Part shown: piece after piece, positions 7,157-15,139 of the stretch
How the letters are laid out: each line of letters begins with the position of its first letter
How positions within the stretch are numbered: position 1 is the first letter of the stretch
Assembly (NCBI RefSeq): GCF_046719735.1
Contig: NZ_JAUTWQ010000014.1
Span: 1-64,000, forward strand
Direction of reading: 5' to 3'
Origin: Halobacillus_B rhizosphaerae
GTDB taxonomy: Bacteria; Bacillota; Bacilli; Bacillales; Halobacillaceae
Length of the DNA: 64,000 nucleotides
Made by a program: the position numbers and the translations under genes
The notes under the pieces: generated by a model
The model's database searches: none
Seen by the model: only the letters and a program-made list of their open reading frames with translations
Told to the model about the DNA's origin: nothing

Positions 7157-8890
7157 TTAACGTAGTAATTGAAGTACACCTTGAGGCTGCTGGTTTGCTT
7201 TTGCAAGCATGGCTTGAGAAGCCTGAGAAAGGATTGAAGATTTTGTTTGATTCATCATTTCTTTCGCCATATCAACGTCTCTAATGCGTGATTCAGCTGC
7301 AGTTAAGTTTTCTGAAGAAGTTCCAAGGTTATTAATAGTATGGTCTAAGCGGTTTTGGTATGCACCCAGGTTTGAACGCTGAGCAGAAACTTGTTCAATT
7401 GCATCATTAATTGCTGTAATGGCAGCAGAGGCACTATCATGTGAAGATACATTAAGTGCTGCTTCAACTGCAGTGTTATTTGTTCCATTTGTAACATTAT
7501 TAGAAGTTGTATAGTCACCAGTTCCAGCTTTTCCAGTCAGACCAAGGGCATCTGCTCTCATATCATTAATTTCAATCGACATACTTTGGCCTTGATTAGC
7601 CCCAACTTGAAAACTTGCTTCGAAATTTTTTGATATTCCTCCATCACGGATAGTAATCTCATTACCAGATGTACCACGATCTTTAGCTTCTACTACTAAA
7701 TTAGAAGCTGTAGAACCTTCTTTTAAGATAACATCTTCTAGTTTACCTCCAGCTTGAGAAGTTAAATCAGCTACGACATCTGCACCACTTGCTGCATTAT
7801 GAACATCTACTCCAAAACCATTCCCACTATAAGCACCATCTGCAGCATCATAAAATTCAATTGTTTGATCTCCAATGGTTAAACCTTTACCTACTAGAGA
7901 TTGAACATCACTAGCAGTTGAGATGCTACTAAAATCTATGTCCCCTGAACTTGCTTTATTTCCAGCTACCACTGTTCCTGCAGTTGGAGTAGTAGGACTT
8001 GAAATTAAAATACTACCATCAGTTGCTGCAGATATTTGTCCATTTGAACCATCTGCGTCACTTCCCGCTACTGCACTGATAGTTAATTCATTATTAGCGT
8101 CAGAGGAGCTAGTAGCCGTATATTTGCCTCTCAAATTATCATTATTATTTATTGCATTATTTAACAGGCTTGCTATTTTATCAGATCCTGTGCCATCTGA
8201 AGCCATACCTGTACCTGCATCACTAGTACCTAAAGTAATTGTTTTACCGTCATTTGAAACTGCACTAGCTGATACAGTAGAGGAGGAGTCTAAATTAACT
8301 GTAATTGTTTCTCCACCTATATTAAAGTTCATTGAACCAGTATCATTATTACTTAAAGCTTGTATAGCATCTGTGACGGTTGTCTGAGTAACAGAATCTT
8401 TAGTTCCAGCTGTGCCTGCTCCTACAGTGGAAGGTAAAGTTAATCCTGTATCACTGACTTTTGAAGAACCGTCTCCACCTTTTAATAGTTTTTGAGTATT
8501 GAATTCAGTAGTATTCCCTACGCGGTTAATTTCAGAAGTTAACTGATTTATTTCTTTTTGAATTTCACCACGATCGGTTTCAGTATTAGTATCATTTGAT
8601 GCTTGAGTTGCTAGCTCACGCATCCGTTGTAAAATGCTATGAGTTTCATTCAGAGCACCTTCAGCTGTTTGGATCATTGAAATGCCATCCTGTGAGTTAC
8701 GCTGTGCTTGATCTAATCCACGAATTTGCCCACGCATTTTTTCGGAGATTGCAAGACCAGCTGCGTCATCTCCAGCTTTATTGATGCGCATACCTGAAGA
8801 TAATTTTTCCATAGAATTGGCTTGAGCATTGTTTGCCTGCCCTAGTTGACGGTAAGTATTTAAAGCCGCGATATTGTGATTAATTCTCAT
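7157..8890 (-). CDS. hag: Flagellin, enlarged
   Basis: This is the flagellar filament subunit. The start is ATG 8890 (MRINHNIAALNTYRQLG), with AAGGAGG eleven bases upstream. The product is 577 aa, against about 300 in B. subtilis. The N-terminal D0/D1 (about 1-145, with the LSSGMRINKAGDDAAGLAIS block) and C-terminal D1/D0 (about 480-577, ending QANQQPQGVLQLLR) are conventional. About 330 residues of extra surface-domain sequence lie between them, rich in Ser, Thr, Asp, Gly and Asn and acidic. The gene is monocistronic, with its own SigD promoter, a leader with CsrA-type sites and a terminator. Confidence 0.97.
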   Translation of the reverse strand: MRINHNIAALNTYRQLGQANNAQANSMEKLSSGMRINKAGDDAAGLAISEKMRGQIRGLDQAQRNSQDGISMIQTAEGALNETHSILQRMRELATQASNDTNTETDRGEIQKEINQLTSEINRVGNTTEFNTQKLLKGGDGSSKVSDTGLTLPSTVGAGTAGTKDSVTQTTVTDAIQALSNNDTGSMNFNIGGETITVNLDSSSTVSASAVSNDGKTITLGTSDAGTGMASDGTGSDKIASLLNNAINNNDNLRGKYTATSSSDANNELTISAVAGSDADGSNGQISAATDGSILISSPTTPTAGTVVAGNKASSGDIDFSSISTASDVQSLVGKGLTIGDQTIEFYDAADGAYSGNGFGVDVHNAASGADVVADLTSQAGGKLEDVILKEGSTASNLVVEAKDRGTSGNEITIRDGGISKNFEASFQVGANQGQSMSIEINDMRADALGLTGKAGTGDYTTSNNVTNGTNNTAVEAALNVSSHDSASAAITAINDAIEQVSAQRSNLGAYQNRLDHTINNLGTSSENLTAAESRIRDVDMAKEMMNQTKSSILSQASQAMLAKANQQPQGVLQLLR

Positions 8891-8900
8891 TAGTAAATAT

Positions 8901-8937
8901 TCCTCCTTGAATTTTACGTTCCACGTCCTTGTGGAAC
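8901..8937 (-). promoter_or_regulatory. CsrA-type binding sites in the hag leader
   Basis: The minus strand contains a perfect 7-bp hairpin, GTTCCAC-AAGGAC-GTGGAAC (8937-8918), with GGA exposed in the loop, the classic CsrA target. A second GGA lies in the Shine-Dalgarno AAGGAGGA (8908-8901). The pair mirrors BS1/BS2 of the B. subtilis hag leader, where CsrA blocks translation until FliW removes it. csrA and fliW lie immediately upstream. Confidence 0.75.
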
Positions 8938-8991
8938 AAGTTTTACAAAACAAAAAGCCGGCCGGCTAAGTTGTAGTGTTTTACATACCTT

Positions 8992-9018
8992 ATATCGGAC
9001 GACTTTTAGTTTGGTTTA
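8992..9018 (-). promoter_or_regulatory. SigD promoter of hag
   Basis: The minus strand reads TAAA, 15 bases, TCCGATAT, a near-perfect SigD promoter. The -35 TAAA begins on the TAA stop codon of csrA. Confidence 0.88.
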
Positions 9019-9243
9019 ATCTTTTTTATCATTTTTTAATAAATTCAGGAGATCTGCTGAAAAGTTTGCCGCTTCTGCATTCTCTTTCTGAATAGCTTTA
9101 TAGACTTCTTCCCGATAAACATCCAAGCTTCTCGGTGCGTCTACCCCCAGTTTCACTTGCCCGCCTTCTACCGATACAATCTTCACTTCTATATCGTCAC
9201 CAATGCGAATGGATTCACCTGCTTTTCGGTTAAGGATGAGCAC
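9016..9243 (-). CDS. csrA: Carbon storage regulator CsrA
   Basis: This small homodimeric RNA-binding protein represses hag translation by masking the ribosome binding site. From GTG 9243 it is 75 aa and begins like family members (LILNRKAGESIRIGDDIEV). A GTG three codons upstream (9252) is an alternative start. The conserved GQVKLGVDAPRSLDVYREEVY core follows. The gene overlaps the 3' end of fliW, so partner and antagonist are co-translated. The C-terminal tail (about 55-75) is somewhat longer and more polar than in enterobacterial CsrA, as is common in Bacillaceae. Confidence 0.95.
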   Translation of the reverse strand: MLILNRKAGESIRIGDDIEVKIVSVEGGQVKLGVDAPRSLDVYREEVYKAIQKENAEAANFSADLLNLLKNDKKD

Positions 9244-9688
9244 GGCGGCCACCGCTTTCCTGTTTTTGTATCAAAGGATGCTTAGTATGATACTCACCAT
9301 TCGTTAAAATCACCTGACGCCCTTTTTTTGTTTCCGCATTGATGACAATCGGTGCCTGTAAATTAATCGTGGAAGTGTTAAAAGGATCCTTCAAGGTAAG
9401 CACATTATAAACCGCTACTTCTTCCCTTTTACTAATGTTCAAATCGTTTTTCACTGGCTCATCCAAATTAAACTCATAATCACTGTAAAATAAATAAGGA
9501 TTTGTAATAATTAAGGCAATAGCAGCTTCATCAATTGACTGCAAGGCAAAATACACAGAAGCCTTATCTACAGGAAGCATCGCATACGTTTTATATTGTT
9601 CCAGTCCAGGAATCCCCTGTTCAAAGCGAATCAGTTCATTGCCATCCACTTCTACCGTTCCAAAGTGCTTTGTTTCTATCTTCATCAT
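9230..9688 (-). CDS. fliW: Flagellar assembly factor FliW
   Basis: FliW binds either flagellin or CsrA; when flagellin is exported, free FliW sequesters CsrA and relieves hag repression. The 152-aa protein shows the family motifs FGTVEVDGNELIRFEQGIPGLE and PVDKASVYFALQSIDEAAIALIITNPY. It overlaps csrA and follows the YviE gene by 14 bases. The C-terminal tail is basic (SGGRRAHP). Confidence 0.95.
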   Translation of the reverse strand: MMKIETKHFGTVEVDGNELIRFEQGIPGLEQYKTYAMLPVDKASVYFALQSIDEAAIALIITNPYLFYSDYEFNLDEPVKNDLNISKREEVAVYNVLTLKDPFNTSTINLQAPIVINAETKKGRQVILTNGEYHTKHPLIQKQESGGRRAHP

Positions 9689-9702
9689 TTATCCATCCTT
9701 TT

Positions 9703-10248
9703 TTAAACTTTCCAATCTATATTCACATCTGGATATTGTTCAAGCTCCATATTCACTTCACCGGGCTGATAGGTAAACTCCTTGTCTCTTTGTTGAGCAT
9801 GAATCACCGGGTCTTGTTTTTCAATAGAAATTTGCGTCGGGTGAGGAGTGTAGTGAAGATCGACCAGATCATAGGCGGGTCGTCCTCCTGGCTGAATGTC
9901 AAATTCATAGTGCGAGTTACGCTCTGCCTGGGCAGCGATCGAATTCCCTTTATTTTCAATTCTCATCAGTTCGTCGCCTTCACTCGCCACCCGACCAATG
10001 CCTTGCAAAGCTAACTGTACGGATTCCGAAGCCATCTCATCTGTTCGGACAAAGATACTTTTCAAATCAATATTGTGCCAAGCCTTTGTCTGATCAATCG
10101 TCAGCTGTCCTGGTCTCTGTTCAATCCGCACCTTGGCCTCTGGCTGCTGAATCGACATCTCCGCTTCCGGCTGCCGAATCGTCTGAACCGCATTCCGTGT
10201 AGAAATCCCCAGCCGCGCCTGGTTCGTCTGAATACTAAGTCTTGGCAT
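9703..10248 (-). CDS. yviE: YviE-like flagellar-locus protein (DUF6470 type)
   Basis: This 181-aa protein of unknown function has conserved synteny between flgL and fliW in Bacillaceae. It starts PRLSIQTNQARLGI and carries three short repeats of the form I-x-QPEA/QRPGQ (about residues 19-45). ATG 10248, seven bases after GGAGG, is preferred over the adjacent ATG 10251; an upstream frame extension to 10386 has no matching site. No signal peptide is visible. The family may bind peptidoglycan or rod components, but this is not established. Confidence 0.82.
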   Translation of the reverse strand: MPRLSIQTNQARLGISTRNAVQTIRQPEAEMSIQQPEAKVRIEQRPGQLTIDQTKAWHNIDLKSIFVRTDEMASESVQLALQGIGRVASEGDELMRIENKGNSIAAQAERNSHYEFDIQPGGRPAYDLVDLHYTPHPTQISIEKQDPVIHAQQRDKEFTYQPGEVNMELEQYPDVNIDWKV

Positions 10249-10672
10249 CATCTTCCCTCCACCACCTTTTCCAATATTTAAAATTGACCCGATTGCATTG
10301 AAGCACAATACTTGAGGATGATGAGTGATACCTGCTAGTTTCTCTCGCAATATAGAGAGCTCCACAATCTTTCTTATCATCAACACAAGTGTGGCCTATT
10401 TTTGAAAAGATCAAGAAGCTTCCTACATGCTAAATACTAATGAAATTAAGGTGGTTCCGTAAACAAAATAAGGAGAATGGGGAAGGGAAACAGGGAATCT
10501 CCTGTGGGAGGTGCGGACTAGGTGAGACCCCGGAAGGCGCAGCCTGAGGAGGCTCAACGGACGCCCACGGAAAGCGAGCTGTTTCCCTGACCCTGAACTA
10601 CTATTTCCAGTAACGGAACCCTGCAAATTTTTTTGAGAGTCATATGAAAAAGACCATCCTAAAGAGACAGCC
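10249..10672. other. Intergenic region flgL-yviE
   Basis: This 424-base gap breaks the usually tight flgL-yviE junction. It is mostly occupied by the dispersed repeat at 10453-10620. The remaining DNA holds the yviE ribosome binding site and no clear terminator. Confidence 0.5.
10453..10620 (+). repeat. Dispersed palindromic repeat (MITE-like)
   Basis: The 168-base element is bounded by GGTTCCGTAA and, inverted, GGTTCCGTTA. It has a nested perfect 10-bp stem, AGGGAAACAG (10484-10493) with CTGTTTCCCT (10579-10588). The core carries GGTGAGACCCCGGAAGGC and TGAGGAGGCTCA, hallmarks of a GC-rich repeat scattered through many Bacillaceae genomes. The minus-strand open frame over it (10423-10626) is a by-product of repeat composition. 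Confidence 0.75.
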
Positions 10673-11551
10673 TTACCTTAGAAAATCCATCAGTGTAGGC
10701 TGAATAATCCGTGATCCTACACTCAGCGCCGCACGATGCACACTTTCTTGAGTTTTTAAATTCGTAATCACTTTTTCAATATCCGCATCTTCATTATCAG
10801 ACATCATCTGTGTGGCCGTCACTTCCTGTGTCTGCAGGCGGTCCTCAATCAAATCAACACGGTTCATCCGCGCCCCAAGATCCGCCCGTGTATTCACAAT
10901 ATTGTTAATGTGGGTATCAAACGTATCTAAATACCCGTCCAAATCTTCACCGGTAGAATTCGGATCTTCCAAAGCATCCGCAAATTTGTCGAGATCATCA
11001 AATAACTTCTGACTGAACACTTTGTCACCCGTTACATTCGCATTAATCGATACTCCGGCGGACACGGCAATATCGACATTTGAAGAACTACTGTTCACGG
11101 TAGTCGTATCCGTATCTACAGGCGCTTCTGTCGTGTTGGCACCATTAAAAATATACTTATCGTTCACTTTTGTATTGGCAATACTCGCCAAGTGATCCTT
11201 CATCTGGCGGATTTCTTTCGCGATATTGCCTCGCTGTCCGGATTCATAGGTGTCATTGCTAGCTTCAACGGTTAATTCACGAATCCGCTGCATCGCTTGA
11301 GTTGCTTTATCGAGCGCAGAATCACTGTTATCCATCCAGTTATGTACTTCTCCGATATTCCGCTGATACTGCTTAACCTCAGTTAACTGGGAACGATAAT
11401 TGATCCCCTTCATCGCGACCACAGGATCGTCGGACGGTTTAGAGATCTTTTTCCCTGTCGACAATTGCTCCTGATATTTGCCCATTTGGCCGTAGCTGTT
11501 GCTTAAGTTACGCAGCATGTTGTTCGCAAGCATCGATTGCGTTACGCGCAT
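10673..11551 (-). CDS. flgL: Flagellar hook-filament junction protein FlgL (HAP3)
   Basis: FlgL joins the hook-proximal HAP1 zone to the filament. The 292-aa protein has a flagellin-like N-terminus (MRVTQSMLANNMLRNL, LSTGKKISKPSDDPV) and a flagellin-like C-terminal helix ending AALSVGSRIIQPTLMDFLR. It follows flgK by 9 bases. Confidence 0.95.
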   Translation of the reverse strand: MRVTQSMLANNMLRNLSNSYGQMGKYQEQLSTGKKISKPSDDPVVAMKGINYRSQLTEVKQYQRNIGEVHNWMDNSDSALDKATQAMQRIRELTVEASNDTYESGQRGNIAKEIRQMKDHLASIANTKVNDKYIFNGANTTEAPVDTDTTTVNSSSSNVDIAVSAGVSINANVTGDKVFSQKLFDDLDKFADALEDPNSTGEDLDGYLDTFDTHINNIVNTRADLGARMNRVDLIEDRLQTQEVTATQMMSDNEDADIEKVITNLKTQESVHRAALSVGSRIIQPTLMDFLR

Positions 11552-11560
11552 CTGTCATCC

Positions 11561-13114
11561 CTACCTTCCTACTCGTCCCATTTGATTGATGACCCGGTCC
11601 AGCATTTCGTCGACCATCGTAATATTTCGTGCCGCCGCATTATAGGCGTGCTGATACTTGATCGTATTGGTCATTTCTTCATCCAAAGATACCGAACTAA
11701 CGGACTGCCGGGATTGGTCCACGGATTGCTTCAGCGTCTGTGAGTTGTTGGAGAGCCTGGACGCTTCCTGAGCATCTACCGCCATCCCGCCGATCAAAGA
11801 TTCATAGAAGCTGTTCAAATTGGTTTCTTCTCCAAGCAGCGGATCGGACTGCTGCTGCACTTCTGCCAGCGCCTGGGCATTATCACCATTTCCCGCAAAA
11901 GCTTCCGAAGAACTTGCCGCCGCAATATTATCTAGGTCGTCCATTTCCTCTGTAATGTCGATCGAACCGGCTAACCCCACCTGAACACCGTTTTTCAACG
12001 TTGACCCTTCTAATGAGAAAAAGGCTGGCGGAGTATTGTTATTATCGAGCGTATTTAACGATTCGCCGCTCGTCTGCACTTCATTAAACTGATTCGCAAA
12101 TGATGTCGCCATCGTATCAAGATTATGCAGCATCGTTGAGTAAACGCCCTGTTCTTCGCCGTTTCCAGTTGTGTAGCCAGCTGTATCCATCAGCGCGCGC
12201 AATTTCCCTGGCGAGTTAAACGACTCGGCGGAGTAGCTGGTGTTTCCCACCGATACCGAACTTGCCAGAGCCGAATTGTCTGTGGAATATTGGATGTCAA
12301 TGTCCTGTACCGAATTATCGGCCCCGTTCACGAGCGTTGCTTTTGAAGAAAGGTTTTGACCATTATCATCAACGAGTGAAATCGTTGCTTTCCCCATCGC
12401 CAACGGGTCAGCGGAACTCGGCGGGTCTTCATAAGAAACATTGATGTTCACAAGTCCGGACATTTGATCAATTAACCGGTCTCGCTCATCATACAAGTCA
12501 TTCGGAACGTAGCCATGTGGTTCGACTTCCGCAATTTGTTTATTGATCGTATTGATTTGGCTGGAGAGCGAATTGATCTCTTTTTTCGTTACATCCGTTT
12601 CACTCTTAATATCCTTTTGCATCGTATTGATCGTATTGGATAAGTAATTAAACGTCTCCGCGACTGCTTTTCCACGCTGACGGACGACGGAGCGTGCGCC
12701 GGAATCTTCCGGATTGACGGATAGATCCTGCAATGATTGCCAGAAACGGTCCATCGTTTTGGACAGTCCGTTCTCAGATGGTTCATTCATTACTTGCTCG
12801 AGCCGCCCCATCGCACTGGAGATGCTATCATAATAGCCCGTACGGTTATTTTCCCCGCGGTACTGATCATCCAGAAATTGTGTACGGACGCGTTCAATCG
12901 AGCCTGCTTGAACACCGCTTCCGATCTGTCCGGCAATCTGCTCCCGGTTCCGCGCCGGTGATGGATAAGGGCTCGTCTGTTCAAAATTCACGCGCTGGCG
13001 GGTATAGCCAGGGGTATTCGCATTAGCGATGTTGTGGCTGGTTGTATATAAAGCGGACTGCTGGGTGAAGAGGCCGCGCTTTGCGACTTCCAGTCCATTA
13101 AAGGTTGATACCAT
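11561..13114 (-). CDS. flgK: Flagellar hook-associated protein FlgK (HAP1)
   Basis: This 517-aa protein is the first hook-filament junction layer. The rod/hook N-terminal motif GLFTQQSALYTTSHNIANANTPGYTRQRV (5'-proximal) and the C-terminal EEMTNTIKYQHAYNAAARNITMVDEMLDRVINQMG motif are intact. It is translated between flgN (19-base gap) and flgL in the SigD-controlled flgM operon. Confidence 0.96.
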   Translation of the reverse strand: MVSTFNGLEVAKRGLFTQQSALYTTSHNIANANTPGYTRQRVNFEQTSPYPSPARNREQIAGQIGSGVQAGSIERVRTQFLDDQYRGENNRTGYYDSISSAMGRLEQVMNEPSENGLSKTMDRFWQSLQDLSVNPEDSGARSVVRQRGKAVAETFNYLSNTINTMQKDIKSETDVTKKEINSLSSQINTINKQIAEVEPHGYVPNDLYDERDRLIDQMSGLVNINVSYEDPPSSADPLAMGKATISLVDDNGQNLSSKATLVNGADNSVQDIDIQYSTDNSALASSVSVGNTSYSAESFNSPGKLRALMDTAGYTTGNGEEQGVYSTMLHNLDTMATSFANQFNEVQTSGESLNTLDNNNTPPAFFSLEGSTLKNGVQVGLAGSIDITEEMDDLDNIAAASSSEAFAGNGDNAQALAEVQQQSDPLLGEETNLNSFYESLIGGMAVDAQEASRLSNNSQTLKQSVDQSRQSVSSVSLDEEMTNTIKYQHAYNAAARNITMVDEMLDRVINQMGRVGR

Positions 13115-13133
13115 CTTGATTCTCCTCTTTCAT

Positions 13134-13628
13134 TCAGGCTTTCGAATCAAATACAGAGCGCTTTTGTTCCGTATCTTCGTTCGGTTTCGAGCCTCCACCG
13201 TAATTTAGGTTTTGCAAAGACGGCTGAAGCATATCCAGTGATAGATTAATAAATTGCAGCGACTGTTTCGTAAGCTCGCCATTGAGCGCTTCCTGCTTCT
13301 TCAGGTCAGCGAGGACTAGAATGAAAGCTTCATAGGCTTTTTGAAGCTTTTGCTGTTCTTCTCCCTCAGCGAGCTCGATCATCTCAGAAATGGTGGGATC
13401 ATTGGCCCGAAAACTATGCGCTGCATACCATTGCTGAACCGCTTTGATCCGCTGCTTTTCCACTTTATCAATCGCCTGAACATGCTTACGCTCAGCAGCA
13501 AGCAGCTGACTGAGCGCTTTCGTTTCATTCTGTTTTAAGACGGCTGTTTTCTTCTTAGATAAAACGAGCAGGCTTTCATGCAGCTGTCTTAGCTGTGTCA
13601 TCGATGTAACGATAGGATCGATTGTCAC
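13134..13628 (-). CDS. flgN: Flagellar chaperone FlgN (YvyG)
   Basis: This 164-aa cytoplasmic helical protein matches the FlgN family: an N-terminal leucine-rich helix (MTQLRQLHESLLVLSKKKTAVLKQN), a long central heptad region and a polar tail. FlgN is the export chaperone for FlgK and FlgL, whose genes follow directly. The start is GTG 13628 behind AGAGGAG. Confidence 0.88.
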   Translation of the reverse strand: MTIDPIVTSMTQLRQLHESLLVLSKKKTAVLKQNETKALSQLLAAERKHVQAIDKVEKQRIKAVQQWYAAHSFRANDPTISEMIELAEGEEQQKLQKAYEAFILVLADLKKQEALNGELTKQSLQFINLSLDMLQPSLQNLNYGGGSKPNEDTEQKRSVFDSKA

Positions 13629-13640
13629 GGTTATTCTCCT

Positions 13641-13907
13641 CTACGATTTGTTCGACCAGAAATCGAGCATCTTCTTTGCCGTTGCTTTTGCGTTCACTTG
13701 ATAATTTCCTGTGTCGATATCGTGTTTAATTTGGTCAATTTTCTTCTGTCTTGAAGGATGAGTCTTTTCATTTCCTTGCATATTTAGGGCCTGCTTGGAA
13801 ATTTCCAATCGGTCCTGCTGGCCGCTGCTTTTCTTCGGTTCCATTTGCTTATTCATTTGCTTTTGATAAGGATTGAAATTTGAATGGTTCGGGCCGTTAA
13901 TTTTCAT
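13641..13907 (-). CDS. flgM: Anti-sigma-D factor FlgM
   Basis: FlgM holds SigD inactive until the hook-basal body is complete. The product is 88 aa from ATG 13907 (MKINGPNHSNFNPYQKQ), which has GAGGTGA five bases upstream; GTG 13916 is less well placed. The C-terminal sigma-binding region (KKIDQIKHDIDTGNYQVNAKATAKKMLDFW) is typical. The gene is preceded by a SigD promoter, giving the known autoregulatory loop. Confidence 0.93.
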   Translation of the reverse strand: MKINGPNHSNFNPYQKQMNKQMEPKKSSGQQDRLEISKQALNMQGNEKTHPSRQKKIDQIKHDIDTGNYQVNAKATAKKMLDFWSNKS

Positions 13908-13950
13908 TACGCTCACCTCATTCCTAATATCGTTCAGTTAGTTGCTTCTA

Positions 13951-13977
13951 TTATCGGCTTTTCATCTAATTAGTTTA
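13951..13977 (-). promoter_or_regulatory. SigD promoter of flgM-flgN-flgK-flgL
   Basis: The minus strand reads TAAA, exactly 15 bases, GCCGATAA, a nearly perfect SigD promoter. Its -35 TAAA starts at the TAA stop codon of yvyF. Confidence 0.92.
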
Positions 13978-14403
13978 GCTCTTCTTATGACTGTTCACAG
14001 AATAGTAGGTTAGTCCTGAGCTTAAATTCTCGCGTTTCTTTTGCTCAAGGGCCTGACTCGTCTGTTCATGAGCCTTTAGACCTTCTTCTAACGTTTTTTT
14101 GCAGCTGACGCATAAGCGATCCTCTTGTATGGATGCTCCGCATTTCTCGCAGGAATAAGCGAGTGCGGGAAACTGAGCTGGATGAAGCCGTCGTTCTTTC
14201 ACAAACTTACGAATTAATTCTTCGTCTACTCCTGTTGCTTTCGTAATATCCTCGACAGTGGCTGTCCGATTTTTCTTTTTCCGAATAAAACGATAGACCG
14301 TTTGAAAGTCCTCTTCTTCTTGTTTTCTGCAATTCAAGCAAACCGTTGCGGTCCCTCTCAAAAAGATCGCATGACAGTTTGGACAATTGGCTAATTCCCC
14401 CAT
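13975..14403 (-). CDS. yvyF: YvyF-type flagellar operon zinc-ribbon protein
   Basis: This 142-aa protein of the YvyF family lies between comFC and flgM. The N-terminal zinc ribbon (CPNC...CLNC, residues 8-27) is followed by a helical, HTH-like segment (ATVEDITKATGVDEELIRKFVKERR) and a second ribbon (CEKC...CVSC, about 94-112). Function is not established; the fold suggests an adaptor or nucleic-acid binder. Confidence 0.9.
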   Translation of the reverse strand: MGELANCPNCHAIFLRGTATVCLNCRKQEEEDFQTVYRFIRKKKNRTATVEDITKATGVDEELIRKFVKERRLHPAQFPALAYSCEKCGASIQEDRLCVSCKKTLEEGLKAHEQTSQALEQKKRENLSSGLTYYSVNSHKKS

Positions 14404-14467
14404 GAAAGTCGCCTCCTAAATCTCTTTACTCATTATATCGACAACCTAGAGCAATTCCAAAGGGGGA

Positions 14468-15139
14468 TTAACGAAATAATGTGAGCGAATACACCTGCCT
14501 GCTGCCTTGTTTTCTCAATAGGGATGCTGCGTGGCGGAGCGTGGTCCCAGTCGTATAAATATCATCTACTAACACAACCACTTCTGGAGGTGACTCGATA
14601 AGAAAAAAAGGATTCTCGGAATGGATTCTATTCTTCCTGTCTTTCTTTGCTTGCTTTTCCGTGTGCCTTCGCTCAAGCAGACGATACGGTTGACCTTTCA
14701 CACTTTCAATTACAGCTTCTGCCTGATTAAACCCTCGTTCGACTTCCCGTTCCTTACTTAACGGAATAGGAACAAGCGGAAGATCTTTGGTCTTTGCATC
14801 AGCGAAAACCTGATGGAGTTCCTTTTCAAATGCCGTAATCAGCTGGTAATCCCCGCGATACTTCCAGCGGGCGACAACTTCTTTAGCAAAATCGTTGTAG
14901 TGAAAGACGGAGCTGTTTCTGCTTAGCACTCCTTGCCAGACAGGATGCTGCTCCCAGCGTTCACAATCAAAACAAATCCCTTGTGAATCATTTCGCGAGC
15001 ACAGAGGGCAGCCCTTTTTGTTTATTCGCTCAAACTTTTGGCTGCAGTGGTCACAAACCCATTCCTTTTCTGGAAGTTTCCAAACATTCCCCCAGCTTAC
15101 TTCAGGAACAATGGCGGTAAAACAAATCACACATCTCAT
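14468..15139 (-). CDS. comFC: Competence protein ComFC
   Basis: This 223-aa phosphoribosyltransferase-fold protein is required for transformation and assists ComFA in DNA import. The N-terminal Cys-rich zinc finger (CVIC, CDHC, CPLC...CFDC) is followed by a PRTase domain with the PRPP loop VVVLVDDIYTTGTTLR. Its ATG overlaps the comFA stop by 4 bases (ATGA). Confidence 0.95.
   Translation of the reverse strand: MRCVICFTAIVPEVSWGNVWKLPEKEWVCDHCSQKFERINKKGCPLCSRNDSQGICFDCERWEQHPVWQGVLSRNSSVFHYNDFAKEVVARWKYRGDYQLITAFEKELHQVFADAKTKDLPLVPIPLSKEREVERGFNQAEAVIESVKGQPYRLLERRHTEKQAKKDRKNRIHSENPFFLIESPPEVVVLVDDIYTTGTTLRHAASLLRKQGSRQVYSLTLFR

Noticed and set aside
7923..8387. 154-codon + strand frame inside hag
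   Set aside because: It is antisense to a clear flagellin and mirrors its codon bias.
8958..8967. GCCGGCCGGC palindrome in the hag leader
   Set aside because: It is a short palindrome with no partner or known role; it may be a minor hairpin.
10423..10626. 67-codon minus-strand ORF
   Set aside because: It lies wholly within the GC-rich dispersed repeat, whose composition creates open frames.
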